A stretch of DNA of 31,360 bases from Basidiobolus ranarum. Lineage: Eukaryota > Basidiobolomycota > Basidiobolomycetes > Basidiobolales. Within the stretch, counting starts at the first letter, position 1, and each line of letters opens with the position of its first letter. Under the pieces are notes generated by a model. The model was not told where the DNA came from and made no database searches. It was given only the letters and a program-made list of their open reading frames with translations. Shown one piece after another: positions 1 to 15,240 of this stretch. The stretch covers positions 1-31,360 of the forward strand of contig JASJQH010000090.1 in NCBI GenBank assembly GCA_040143965.1, read 5' to 3'. The position numbers and the translations under genes were made by a program.

Positions 1-232
1 AGCTTGGTCAAAGACGACCAAGTTGTTGGCCTTGTCCTTGCCCTTTCCCTTGGACCACTTCTTCTTGGTCTTCTTTCCACCGGAGGTAGGCTTAGCGGGA
101 GCGTCTTTCTTGGCCTAAAATGGTTCAGAGTTTTGTGAGTCAGACTATTCAATCCATACTAGTATACAGGCATCCATCCATCTGATGTTATGAACGTGAC
201 CACACTAAATAATCCAAAAGTATACGTACCAT
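1..232 (-). CDS. RPS25: Ribosomal protein eS25, copy 1 (partial, runs off the left edge)
   Basis: Component of the small (40S) cytosolic ribosomal subunit. Only the N-terminal 39 residues are in the window. The start codon at 230-232 forms an AUG-only first coding exon: the donor GTACGTAT follows the ATG directly. The intron is 115-229 and exon 2 is 1-114. The visible protein is the Lys-rich eS25 N-terminus ([10 protein letters not shown], then a [11 protein letters not shown] stretch) entering the conserved NNLVVFDQA segment. Its exon differs from the complete second copy at 18496-18920 by 4 of 114 bases. One change is non-synonymous: Gly here where copy 2 has Val, after KWSKGK. The introns of the two copies do not resemble each other beyond the donor. 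The remaining ~68 residues lie left of the window, so I cannot say whether this copy is intact. Confidence 0.93.
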
Positions 233-713
233 GTTGACCTATATTGTGACAGAGAGAGATACTAAAATGACATGTTGAGTCTTTAAAAGCTCCGTACCTC
301 ATTGAACTTTTTTTTTTTGACCACCAAATCTGTGCTTTATTTTGGACCAGGGTAAAGTACGGAAAATTTTTCACATTGAAATCGCGCTATACTCAACCTA
401 ATCATGTTTATCAGAATTATCATTAAAATATGTTGATTCTACCCTCATTGTACCCTTATTGGAAAGATGAATGTAAACGCCGTTTGTTCTATTTATATTG
501 CTGAAGAGTCATTGCTTGGTTTCAGGAAGGCGTATGGGGTTTGAGTAGAGTGAATAATGATATAAATATTCTGGATAATTTATTATGTTTCGGAGACTAT
601 AAGACATATGAAAATGGTCGAAGCATGGCCCCGCAAACTTCAGGGATAAAACGACATGATGTGTGCTAAATATAGGTAGTTTGGTAAAGTGAGGTGGAAT
701 GTACATGATGAAA
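233..713. other. Intergenic: eS25 copy 1 promoter and 3' flank of HOM3
   Basis: AT-rich stretch of 481 bases. It should hold the promoter of the leftward eS25 gene (the part next to 232) and the 3' end signals of the aspartate kinase gene (the part next to 714). Short open frames here have no recognisable protein character. No RNA gene or repeat seen beyond short T-runs near 309. Confidence 0.5.
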
Positions 714-2225
714 TTATTCATCTTGTAGATCAGTATAATCGATCTTTTCTAACAGTGTATTATGAATGGCGACAAGTGCTTTTTCGGATTTTCTCTCTTC
801 AATAACACATGAAATGTTGATCTCCGATGATCCTTGTGAAATCATCTCAATGTTGACTTGGGCATCGGCTAATGTAGAGAATAATAATCCAGAAATTCCT
901 ACCATATTACGCATCTGCTTACCAACTAAGCTTAAGATGGCCATTTCCTTCATGACATCAACTCGGCCAAGTTTATCCAGTTCAACAAGTGCACCTTCAA
1001 GACTGCGCTCAAGGACATTAGCTCCCAAAGCCATGGATACATGAACTTCACTTGTAGAAATCAAATCGATAATAATTCCATATCGATCTAAAACGGAAAA
1101 GATGTTGGCCAGAAAACCATGAGAGACGGACTTTCGATTGGAATGAACGTTGAGTACAATAACGTTATCCTTGATGGTGACTGCTGTAGGGTGTCTCCTA
1201 GACAAGTCCAATTGATAACCGTTTTCAAGTAAAAATTTAGGAGCCGGTGGTGGACTGCCTCCTTTACTAGACATACTATCGGGGAAGATAATGGTTCCAT
1301 TTCCAGTAGGATTCTGAACATTCTTAATACGAATTGGAATTTGGGCGCGGATGACTTGCTCCATGGTGAAAGGATGGATAACTTCGGAGCCGTAGTAGGT
1401 CAACTCAGCCGCTTCTTCTGGAGTGATGATATTAAGGAGACGAGCATTGGGCACTTTACGGGGATCGGCAGTAAAAATACCATCGACTTCTTTCCATACT
1501 TGAAGTTCTTCGGCTTGAAGGCCCACAGCACATAAAGCAGCGGTAAGATCAGTATATCCTCTACCAATACTATGTAAGATACCACCAGGAACTGAACCAA
1601 AATAGCCAGTAACAACTGGTACTCTGTCTCCACAATTTTCGACACAACCAGCGAATCTGTCGGCCAAGTAATCATAGAAAGTCTGATCAAGCTTACCAGC
1701 CTCAAAGTGCTGATCCACAACTCTTTCTAGGGAAACATATTGAGCGTCAACGCTCTTGTCTCTTAAGGCTCCAGCAACAAAGATACATGCAAGTTTTTCA
1801 CCGCAACCGATAATAATATCTTTTGATCTAGGAGAAACTTCATCAATGACCTCAGCTGCCTTCAAGAATGCTTTAAGTTTGGAGCATTCGACAGTCAAGT
1901 CCTGGATAACTTGCTGGCGAATCTGGGTATTATGAATAGTCGAATTGACTGCTTCGAGATGGTCTTCCAGAATATCTTGAACAATGTCAAGATGGTTTTT
2001 GGAGCCAGAAAGAAGAACTTCCTCGGAGGCATCGATAAGTCTACTGGTGGTACCTTTGGACTTAACATTACCACTTCTAGCCGAGCATACGACCACCACA
2101 CGGTGAGTCTCTATAGCACCTTTGACGATAACATTGGTAATTTGGTTTAAGAACTTACCGATACTTGTACCGCCGAATTTTAATATCAACCAAGGTTTAT
2201 TTTCAGGGTTTGAGCTAAGAGTCAT
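714..2225 (-). CDS. HOM3: Aspartate kinase (Hom3 type)
   Basis: Phosphorylates L-aspartate with ATP, the committed step to threonine, methionine and isoleucine; cytosolic. One exon, 503 aa (yeast Hom3 is about 527). The N-terminal kinase domain opens with KFGGTS at residues 16-21. It continues with GRGYTDL, VWKEVDGIFTADPRKVP, ELTYYGSEVIHP and PIRIKN, all very close to the yeast enzyme. The last ~150 residues form the paired ACT regulatory domains (VTIKDNVIVLNVHSN, later AILSLVGKQM), which bind threonine in fungal enzymes, so feedback inhibition by threonine is expected. The frame stays open upstream to about 2507, but I place the start at 2225: a TATATAAG box at 2328-2335 sits 103 bp upstream of that ATG, and the upstream translation shows no family similarity. 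Confidence in identity is very high, in the start high. Confidence 0.97.
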   Translation of the reverse strand: MTLSSNPENKPWLILKFGGTSIGKFLNQITNVIVKGAIETHRVVVVCSARSGNVKSKGTTSRLIDASEEVLLSGSKNHLDIVQDILEDHLEAVNSTIHNTQIRQQVIQDLTVECSKLKAFLKAAEVIDEVSPRSKDIIIGCGEKLACIFVAGALRDKSVDAQYVSLERVVDQHFEAGKLDQTFYDYLADRFAGCVENCGDRVPVVTGYFGSVPGGILHSIGRGYTDLTAALCAVGLQAEELQVWKEVDGIFTADPRKVPNARLLNIITPEEAAELTYYGSEVIHPFTMEQVIRAQIPIRIKNVQNPTGNGTIIFPDSMSSKGGSPPPAPKFLLENGYQLDLSRRHPTAVTIKDNVIVLNVHSNRKSVSHGFLANIFSVLDRYGIIIDLISTSEVHVSMALGANVLERSLEGALVELDKLGRVDVMKEMAILSLVGKQMRNMVGISGLLFSTLADAQVNIEMISQGSSEINISCVIEERKSEKALVAIHNTLLEKIDYTDLQDE

Positions 2226-3450
2226 TTTAAGAAATGGAGTGATGTTTAAATGGTAGGAGCTAGCGAGGTGATGCGGATCCCAGGACAATAGGGAAAATAG
2301 TAAAGAGAGTAGATGACTACTAAGAGACTTATATAGGATATTGTTTGTTGCGTTGGTGATAAATATGGATTGCGGAGAATGAATCAGATACGCGATTATC
2401 TTGAGGGCATAATTAGCTCCTTTGAGTGACTCATTTTGTCTCTTAAGGGGATTAGTACTTCCATTGGCTATTTGGCTAATCTCGTTAGTTCTAGTTAGGT
2501 AAATCATAGCAATTGAATAAGAAGCTATTTATTGGGTAGATAGTTGTGCCAAGTTGTCATTGATTCTACAGATAAGAAGTGATAGACATGAGGCTCTTTC
2601 TCCCCAAGCGGATGGGGAAACATCGGTGCATAGGCGCACATGTGTTGTTCATTTCCAAGTTACCACTATTGACTCATGTAGACTCAGCAGGCAAACGAGG
2701 GAGATGGTGTGTGCTACATTCCAACGAACCCTCATCGGAGAGGCCTTTGTAGTCTCCATTTCATCTAGTACCTGACTTCTAGAATCTACCACTTATTTCG
2801 TCACCATTACCTGAATATAGATAAAGCGGATAAGATAGGAATACAAGTGCAACTAATCTGATTTTGATCACATGAATTTATATCACAGTTGTAGCAGAGA
2901 GTGATCACCCTATCAAATCCACATCTTTACATCCGAAGAAGCCATGTGAACCCTAGCCGAGATTGTTACAGGTCAAGATGTACCACTCAAGTACAGTTAT
3001 TACCCGAAACAACAACAATTTGTCGATCTGAGAAATCAGTTACACCAATCATTGGGAGGTTCTTCAAGTCGCGTGCAGAGATGGAAGCATCTCATCATTT
3101 TCAAAACACTCAACGTGAAGAGGCGGCGGCTGAGTGATAGACAGAAACTCTTGCTTTACAAGTTTTATGGATGGAAATCTTCCCACATGCCGATCAATTA
3201 CCATATGAATTATGACAAGTGAGGTGCTTTACGTGATACTGATCTATACGAAATAAAACTTTATTTGCTGTAATAAAAAAAACATGGATCTGGTTAGCTT
3301 CAATTGAATAACTCCGGACGATTTCGGATGAGCTACCATATTCTACAATAGCAGAATAGCAATAGAGAAGGTACGATATTAAATGGTTCTAAATAAAATT
3401 TAAGCAATACATTTCAAACCACAATATAGTACATCCTGTTTGGTAGCATC
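2226..3450. other. Gene-poor spacer between HOM3 and BBP
   Basis: About 1.2 kb. The left part is the HOM3 promoter and leader; the right end is the 3' flank of the BBP gene. Open frames at 2554-2775 and 2901-3137 (+) have no recognisable domain; the second has no ATG start. A locally more GC-rich patch at about 2580-2780 contains two adjacent small hairpins (2602-2617 and 2626-2639), noted separately. No tRNA or known snRNA signature found by eye. Confidence 0.45.
2328..2335 (-). promoter_or_regulatory. TATA box of HOM3
   Basis: Reads TATATAAG on the minus strand, 103 bp before the ATG at 2225. It lies inside the upstream open frame (2226-2507), which argues that this frame is promoter and leader, not protein. 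Confidence 0.6.
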
Positions 3451-5786
3451 TTATGAAGGTGGTGGAGGTGGTGGGGGAGATACTTCAGGAGGTGGTTGAG
3501 GGGAATCCTAGATGAAGAGTATCAGTATATATGTCATATTTTTAATTCTGAGCTCTTTAGTGTTCTTACCGTACTGGCGCCTGGAGGTGGGGGTGGCTGA
3601 TATGTTGCGGTTTGAGGATAGGTACCATAGCCTTCGTACGACACGTAGGCGGCTGCACTTGGGTCAGGTGCATAGTTACCATACACACCCGAGTATGAAG
3701 GATAAGACGAACCAGGTGGTGGCGCGTAGCCATAATTCCAGGCAGGAGCAGCACCGGCTACATCTAGATTGGCAGAAGATAAATTTCGTGTTTTTGGATT
3801 AGTCCCTTTCTACTCGATCACTTACTTGGAGGTGGCTGTACCCACCCAGTGGGGGGAGAGCCCGCGGGTGGAAGTGGTGCAGCGGCTGCAGCATCAAGGG
3901 GTCCGTAATGACCCTATAAAATTAGTGATTAGTAGTTGGTTCGAATGATAATACTAAAGTAAGACTTACAGTTAATCCAGGTGGAGGAGGAATTGATTCA
4001 CCATATGGTCTAGCGGGTGCTGCACCTTCAGGAACATTCTCACCTAACTCGGCCATTAAACTTAAATATTCATGATCCAGCTGTTGATCTCTTTGTCTAG
4101 CCTGCTCTAATGCCTCTGGGTTGTTTCGTTGGATACAATCTCTGGCTGTATGACCAACGCCGTTACAAATACGGCATACCAAGTTGACAGTGAAATTTTG
4201 AGTATCAGGGCATTCATATTTACGATGTCCAACACCTCCACAATTAGTACATGTTTGGTTCTCGTCGTCACGAAGGGTACCGTTAAGAGCAGCCAACTCT
4301 CTAAGTTGCTGACGCTTGAGCTCATTTTGCCCTTCAGGTACAGAAGAAGACTAAAAAACGTTTAGTAAATTACACATCAACCAATTCAACAAATAACAGT
4401 GCTTACAGTTTCAATAATTTTGTTAATCATTTTGATAGCCTTCTTGACTTTTTCTTCGTCATCAGCAGTAATCAAACAATGTAAATCTTCATCTTGTCCA
4501 GGAGCCATGGCACCGTCTTGTCGAGATTTACCCTCTTTAACACTACCTTTACCACGAATACTGATTTTGGCATTGGATTCAGTCTCCATCTTCTTCAAAG
4601 TATTTCCTCTAGGACCAATAAGTAGACCAATAAAATTGATTTCAGGGTACTCTCTAGCTGGAATATACACCTTTTCTTGAATTTTAGTTGGTCTTTTGTA
4701 ATCAGCCGGTGGCTTGAATGTAGGATAATTCTTTATAGCACTCTCAATAATCTTAGTCCTTTCATCTTCGAACTTTTTCCTGTAGCGAAATTCACGAGTA
4801 TTGACACGCTTTCCGTCAGAATTATAAACTGGTTCTGGAGATGGAGATCTAAAAACCAAGGTTAAGTATAACGAAAGATTTTAGGAGAAATCTGTCAATT
4901 GTTTACCTCTCTGGCTCTGGTGGAATATAATCACCAGTGCGCAATTTACGATTGATCTCTTCCAAACGCATATAAACTATAAACACGTATTAGAGACTGT
5001 ACAAAGTTACATCAAGCTTTACGATACTGCTACTTACTGACATACAATTCCGATTGCTCTTTACTCATGTTTGAAGGGAGTACTGAGGGCATACCAGGAA
5101 TGCTGACCTTGTTAGTTTCATCTCCCCAACGACTGCGTCTTTTTCTTCTACGTCCTTCTCTTTCTTCTAATTAGAGGTTAGATGCAATGCAAAACGAGGA
5201 ATCAACCATGTCAAAAAAAAGAAGGATAAAACCAATTTAGTTTTAACAGGAATATTCAAAAGTTAAAAAAGAGAAAATCCAAGTGCTATTAAGAGATCGT
5301 ATGGGATCAGGTTAGCAGCTAAATATCTTTTTGAGGAAATCGAACTTTTTATGAGTAAGATAGGCGCTGAATTCGGTTCAAGTAGAATATTTTAGAAATT
5401 AATAAATAATTCTTTGCTTTTTTTGGTTTTCTTGAATAATACAGCGCTTCTCCCTTCGAAAAAAGAAATTTCCTCCCCATTAAACCGAAACCAAAGCTTT
5501 CGAAAAGTATGTAAAAAGAGTTTTTCGAGAGATCAAACTCTTGAAGTATCTATCTTTAGAGTGAAAAGTTACTGCAACACATTTTACCTGGTTGATCGTT
5601 GCTTCGTTGACGATCAGGTTCGTCTGAAGTAGGTGGTGGAGGTGGGGGCGGGGGTGGAGGAGAATGTGAAGGTGGAGAAGGTGGATGTGGAGAGAGTTGG
5701 TCTACGTCGTCATCATCGAAAAACTGGGATGCTCTGCTTCTCTTTCCTAGAGGGACTACGTTAGTGCCTGTTGGTTTCCAACCCAT
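3451..5786 (-). CDS. BBP: Branchpoint-binding protein (BBP / splicing factor 1)
   Basis: Recognises the intron branchpoint in the commitment complex and hands it to U2 snRNP; nuclear. Eight exons reconstructed by splice sites with consistent phases: 5786-5588, 5166-5038, 4976-4907, 4848-4407, 4350-3970, 3913-3827 (one end may be off by 1), 3763-3570, 3507-3451. The result is about 519 aa. Order: Pro-rich N-terminus with a run of ten prolines; U2AF-ligand motif RRKRRSRWG (71-80, Trp79); SF1 helix-hairpin region with [15 protein letters not shown] (133-139); KH-QUA2 domain with [13 protein letters not shown] (KH loop GPRG at 211-214); two CX2CX4HX4C zinc knuckles at 314-327 and 339-352; then a Pro/Tyr/Gly-rich tail ending in PPPPPPPS. 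Intron 1 (5167-5587, 421 nt) is far longer than the other six. It shares a 289-bp divergent promoter region with the tubulin cofactor gene. Confidence 0.95.
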
Positions 5787-6075
5787 TTAGATTATTATCA
5801 CCAAATTGCACAGGTGTAATAAGTAAAGGAGCGACGATGATAGAAATGGTAATTTTAAACGTGTTAGCATGAGTATCAATTCGTGATATGTAAATTTACT
5901 TGAGACTAGAATTTTTTTGATCAATATTAGATGTAAGTTTCTTCAGAAAGAAGTAGTTTACGTTATCATTGATCAGTATCATCGCCATTTCATTCATCAT
6001 GCTATAAACAATGTAAGTATATTATGAACAGACTTGCCGTTATCGCTTAAGATTAGTAACGAGTTACAAAGTGAA
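5787..6075. promoter_or_regulatory. Divergent promoter between BBP and TBCD
   Basis: 289 bp between the BBP start codon (5786, minus strand) and the TBCD start codon (6076, plus strand), so both promoters must lie here or overlap. No clear TATA box seen, unlike the surface-protein genes of this window; typical of housekeeping genes. Confidence 0.45.
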
Positions 6076-10907
<4,832 letters not shown>

Positions 10908-11317
10908 TGTATTAAAGATTGTCACAAACAACTTGAAATTAAATGCACCTTTAAACACCCTATTTAAACTAAATAAACATGCCCCTATTTTACTCGTGCT
11001 CGATATTCGCCATACCATATCTTCCCATAGTCCCTTATCTTACTTTTTGAATCTTCACAGAACTTTAATAGCTAAATTGACACAAGAAAATCAATCAAGA
11101 GAACAGGTTCAACTACAACATTGCTTGTGTCTGTGGTAAAAGTATCTTACAAATAAATGCATTTTTTATACTAGCATTACTTTCGGATATCTTCATCAAC
11201 TTTAGCAAACAGTGAAGTTTTATTCGATCAATGAGTCATGCTTATATATTTACAAATTGGCAGGGATTGGAAGTATTTAAATATTGAAAAACAAAAGGAA
11301 AGGAAAGAAAAGAAGGT
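10908..11317. other. Convergent 3' spacer
   Basis: 410 bp between the stop codons of the rightward tubulin cofactor gene and the leftward unknown gene. AT-rich, should contain both polyadenylation regions. The open frame at 10933-11139 shows no protein character. Nothing else seen. Confidence 0.5.
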
Positions 11318-12058
11318 TTAAGGATGTTTTACCAATCTCATCATTTGCATGAACTTTTGCTGAGGTCTCTCCTTTTTGTCGATATGTTGGAGATGAGTTT
11401 TACGTTGTACGGTTTCCATAGTGACATTAGTAGGGGAATTCTTGCCAGTAAGGTAGTTAGTAGAATCCAGAAGTGGATCTAACTGAAGACAATATTCGAT
11501 AGGGAGTTCTTTGGTTGGTTTTCGCTTTAAGGGGTTTACACTGTTGGTATCAATTTCATTGAATTCAAAGGAGTTCATATCAAATTCCAACTTTGACAAG
11601 AGCTCATTGTCCATCTGAGCTTCTTCTAGGGAATCCCGTGAGACAACAGGTTGATTTTTGACTGAATTATTGTTCAATTTTCTTAGTTTAACGGGAGGAA
11701 AATTTCCATTTTCCTGATGTATAGAATCTATTTCCAATTCGAACGGATTATGAAGTTGATCCAAAGTTTCTAACTCACGTTGTCTCGTTTCCTCTAATGC
11801 CACTTCCACCTTACAACGATACTGTTCGGTCAAGCGTTTATCTTCTTCTATCTTGGCTTTTAACAATAAATCCATTATATCGGGACTATTACTAAACCTA
11901 TCAATGATCTCACGAAGGGAAATAGATACTTCATTTTGACTTGGGTCATCAAGGTTGAAAGCAAGTGTGTTGGGGGATAGCATAGAGTCTGTGGTGAGTG
12001 ATAGCGACCCGGTGAACAACCCACTACTTGGATCCCATTGAAGGCTTGGTAGACACAT
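11318..12058 (-). CDS. Unrecognised protein with a charged helical segment
   Basis: Single open frame of 246 aa from the ATG at 12058. I do not recognise it. A Ser/Asp-rich N-terminal part is followed by a charged, probably helical stretch at about residues 47-97. It begins SLREIIDRFSNSPDIMDLL, continues into KAKIEEDKRLTEQ and ends with alternating Glu/Arg/Gln, so a coiled coil is likely. A Lys/Arg patch (VKLRKLNNN) and a second one (PLKRKPTKE) could be nuclear signals. The C-terminus is basic (HIDKKERPQQKF). There are no membrane segments and no signal peptide. A TATA-like sequence lies at 12209-12218. The frame is open upstream of the ATG, and an open frame without ATG at 12161-12397 (-) could be joined by splicing, so a longer N-terminus cannot be excluded. 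Confidence 0.6.
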   Translation of the reverse strand: MCLPSLQWDPSSGLFTGSLSLTTDSMLSPNTLAFNLDDPSQNEVSISLREIIDRFSNSPDIMDLLLKAKIEEDKRLTEQYRCKVEVALEETRQRELETLDQLHNPFELEIDSIHQENGNFPPVKLRKLNNNSVKNQPVVSRDSLEEAQMDNELLSKLEFDMNSFEFNEIDTNSVNPLKRKPTKELPIEYCLQLDPLLDSTNYLTGKNSPTNVTMETVQRKTHLQHIDKKERPQQKFMQMMRLVKHP

Positions 12059-12932
12059 AAAGTAATCAATGCCCTTTGTTGGAGGTCTTAAGAGTAGAGA
12101 AATTGAAAAACTGTAAATATGCAGTGATGGTCAACAAAGGGAGCATCCCAAGGAAGACTGTCAATGAGGATTTGGTGAAAGATTGAGGAGGTGGAATGAT
12201 TTGTACGATATATAAATACTTTCCAATCTTGATTCGGGTTCCATAGATTTGTGAAGGTCTATGGAAACATTGAATTCGACTTGAAAGAACTCTTTAGAAT
12301 CCATATTCGGAAGAGTGGCCACCCTGATTGACCATTGGATTAGCGGCTTATTTCTGTCTAGAAGCCAGACCTCCGATTTGCTTTTGATAGAGGTCACAAT
12401 ATAACATTACTATCGACGCTAATTGACAATAAAATTCGGGCCTATGTGTCGCATATTTGGATGAATTTCCGTCGTGACTTACTAGAAACAGAGGGTCCTC
12501 CTCATCCTAGAGGACACCAAGAATAATATTCGAATTAGGCCAAATCTAATCAAAATGGTGCTATCTTGTCCTATTTCAATCAAGGCTCTAGGTGGTCTTA
12601 ATAAAGCAGTATATTTATGAATAGATAATTCCAAAATGAATCGTTCGAAATGATCTATTCTAGATGTTGTAAATGTGTAGGAATTTAGAGGTAAAAAAAA
12701 GAGAAAATAGAAAATAGAAAATCAACTATCTCAGGAATAGATTAAAATATCAACCGAGCATGGTTTCTTGTGTAAAAGGAGTTGAAGCAGGTTGAATAAA
12801 GAATTGCCGGCGTTGGGATAATAATTAGTAGTAGATTATGAACAAGAAAAAAGGTTCAGAAGTGACGTTGGTAATAAACCAATACAGATAAGAACGAATA
12901 CCACTGATGGGAATCAATTCAGAATTCTTTAT
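12059..12932. other. Spacer between the unknown gene and ATG18
   Basis: 874 bp. The left part is presumably promoter of the leftward unknown gene; the right part is the 3' flank of ATG18, transcribed in the same direction. It contains a pyrimidine-rich tract (minus strand, about 12690-12725) and several short open frames without ATG. I could not build a convincing gene from them. Confidence 0.4.
12209..12218 (-). promoter_or_regulatory. TATA-like sequence upstream of the unknown gene
   Basis: Reads TATTTATATA on the minus strand, about 150 bp before the ATG at 12058. It supports initiation near that ATG, but lies within an open frame that might instead be a 5' exon. Confidence 0.4.
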
Positions 12933-14667
12933 CTATTCCGTAGATATATCATCTTGGGAATCCAATAGACTGTACTGTTTAGTCAATACACATTCCCCAC
13001 CACTTTCCAAATCAATGTTGTATTGGTACAGATAACCATCCGAGGTGACCACCATAACTTGAGGAGTGGAGCTAACACAGAATAATACAATGATTAACAA
13101 ATTCATATTACTAAAAATCAAATCTTGCCAGCTAACCTGCTAATAGCAACAATGCTCCGAACACCGGCACTGGGCAGTTTAAGATAAGCAAAGTCCCTGG
13201 CAGGCTCCCACATTTCAGTCAACGCATCAGGAAGAAGAGCCCCGACATTTCCTGCTATCTTCTTGTGAAACGAGGTTCTACGAATGGCCTCACTAGAGAA
13301 CAGTGGAAAACAAAAGACCGTTAATCCAACTTTCATCAGGAATCATAGAAGACACAGCAACTTACGCTACTCCGGATCCTGCTGTATGTCTTCTGGATAA
13401 TCTTTGACTAGATTCATCTCCATTGATGCCATCTTTTCCGCCATTCTCGTCATTTTTGGATAGTTTAAAAATATGTACGGTCTCGGTGTCGCTTGAAACA
13501 CTCAACAATGTACTAACGATATTGAACGAAATGGAATAAATACGAGCAGGATAGGAACCACGCCTAAATTGGTAGAGTCTTTGGAAATTAGGTAGAGAGA
13601 AAACTCGAATCACAGTTCCCTAAATAAATAATCGAATCCAAGTTAAAAAATGGGCTCATGAAATTTAAAACTCTGGCATTACTGACTTTATCACTCGCAG
13701 TGGCCACCATATTACCATCAGAACTAACGGAAATAGATGAGACGGGGCTCTTGTGTGCCTGAATGTAATTAACATTTTGAAGAGAAACAGTATCAAAGCA
13801 CAGAATATCGCCAGAGGAAGAACCATGACTAGCAGCCACAGCTGGTGAAGAGAAAGGTGAAGAAGGTGAGGGGGAGGGCGATGGATAAACCAGATAACTG
13901 TTATCATTCGATGGAGATAACGCACACACCGCTAAGAAATAATTGAATACTGAGTTGGTAATTTGAATTGGACAAAGACATTGATATGAATTCAATTACC
14001 ATGAGGGTTTGGGCTAGTTTCGATTATGTGAAGGAGTTTCATATTACTTATATCATAAACATAAATCTGCTCTTCTAGTACAACCACAAGTCGACGACGA
14101 TTAAGTTTCACAGACAATATGGTAGTAGGAAAGGTAAGTTCACAAATAGTGGATTCCCGCTTAAGATAAAAAAGAGTAAAGTTTAGATACAAGTAATGCA
14201 TGAACAATAAAGGTTCTTTAAACCTTGGTATTAGCAATTTGTAAGCGTCTAGGGGAAAAGGCAGGCTGCTCACCAGCTCCAACTAAAGCGACGAGAGATG
14301 TACAAAATAACATTTCAACTACGCCGACGCCACCATCAGCTATTTAAATTGAACAACGAGGCTTAGTAAGATGGAAAGGTACGCTCTTCTGAAGATAATG
14401 GAAAATGGTAGACAGTAAAGGGGTTAATAACAACCCTCACAGGCTATGTACTTACATTTTGAGTAACATTTTCCAAAAGGATCACAATTGTATATCTTAT
14501 ATCCATTTCTAGTTCCAGCCGAGATGCAACTAAAAGCCCACAATATAAAAGGGTAATGGAATTAACAAGGCTAAATTTAACAACATAAATCAATTGGTTA
14601 CTAACCTAAAGTCTTGGTTGAAGTTTAAGAAGAGTAATTCGTTGTTGGATTTATTTCCCAGATTCAT
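12933..14667 (-). CDS. ATG18: Atg18 (WIPI/PROPPIN family)
   Basis: Seven-bladed beta-propeller that binds PI3P and PI(3,5)P2 on the phagophore, endosome and vacuole, for autophagy and vacuole shape. Eight exons: 14667-14606, 14529-14456, 14339-14224, 14159-14000, 13931-13687, 13619-13366, 13292-13137, 13071-12933. Phases agree and give 401 aa. Family marks in order: [91 protein letters not shown], the phosphoinositide-binding FRRG at 237-240, and [21 protein letters not shown] Ser/Pro-rich insertion ([15 protein letters not shown]) follows the middle blade, and an Asp/Gly-rich loop follows FKLSK, where the family carries its membrane-inserting loop. The match is to the Atg18/WIPI1-WIPI2 branch rather than Hsv2/WIPI3-4, judged from the [10 protein letters not shown] and SPRRLQI segments. 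Confidence 0.93.
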
Positions 14668-15183
14668 GATGGGTAGGACTAAGGACTATACAACTATCGA
14701 TTAAAGAGATAACTCTTACAAACGAAATTTGGTACCGTTGATTTAGGTCACATTAAAAATATTATTATACATTCAAATGCCACTATGCATGACGAAATAT
14801 AGAATCCATTTGACACGTTTAATACGGTTCCATCTAATGTATGCCCCATTTTAAGTTTGGTTTTAAACATGGTTACTACCTAACATTCCGGTTGCTTAAT
14901 TTGTTTTGATTACAATTGTGTTGGTATAGAATTTTAGTGTAAGACTTCACCAGAGCTATATCGAAAGACTGAACTGGTTTATGGACCTACACTCGACCCA
15001 CAATGGAGTCTGATCCTCTAAAGCTACACTAGCGCAAGAAGATAATTCTGCAACTGTTCAAGACAGTTGGAGTATTCCTTGCGACTCTGTGCGCTTATAG
15101 ACATACTTTCACCACAAGTAATTCATTTGCTTTTGTTAGATTGGGATGGCCATATAAACTTATGGGTTATCATTAAACTTTCT

Positions 15184-15228
15184 CGAGTCGATCGATAATC
15201 TTTGGATGATTTAGTAAGCTTCGACTCG
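15184..15228. repeat. Inverted repeat upstream of the PPR gene
   Basis: CGAGTCGA at 15184-15191 and its exact reverse complement TCGACTCG at 15221-15228, separated by 29 bp. The flanks extend the match imperfectly (CTTTCT on the left against TAAAG on the right). The right arm ends 5 bp before the TATA box, so it may be a dyad operator site. Confidence 0.5.
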
Positions 15229-15233
15229 TAAAG

Positions 15234-15240
15234 TATATAA
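15234..15240 (+). promoter_or_regulatory. TATA box of the PPR gene
   Basis: TATATAA, 171 bp upstream of the ATG at 15411 and directly after the inverted repeat arm ending at 15228. Confidence 0.5.

Noticed and set aside
2226-2507. N-terminal extension of the aspartate kinase
   Set aside because: The frame is open but contains a TATA box at 2328-2335 and no family similarity; the kinase begins normally at the ATG 2225.
2901-3137. Open frame of 78 codons on the plus strand in the HOM3-BBP spacer
   Set aside because: No ATG start, no recognisable sequence and a length expected by chance in this composition.
3937-3948. GGTTCGAATGAT resembling a tRNA B box
   Set aside because: It lies in BBP intron 5, lacks the closing CC, and no A box or cloverleaf can be drawn around it.
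12520-12780. Attempt to build a further 5' gene part (minus strand) between the unknown gene and ATG18
   Set aside because: Several short open frames can be chained only with weak donors and competing frames; no version is better than chance.
14265-14275. Possible GTGAGC splice donor within ATG18 exon 3
   Set aside because: Reading through gives the conserved family sequence [25 protein letters not shown] segment, so the site is not used.
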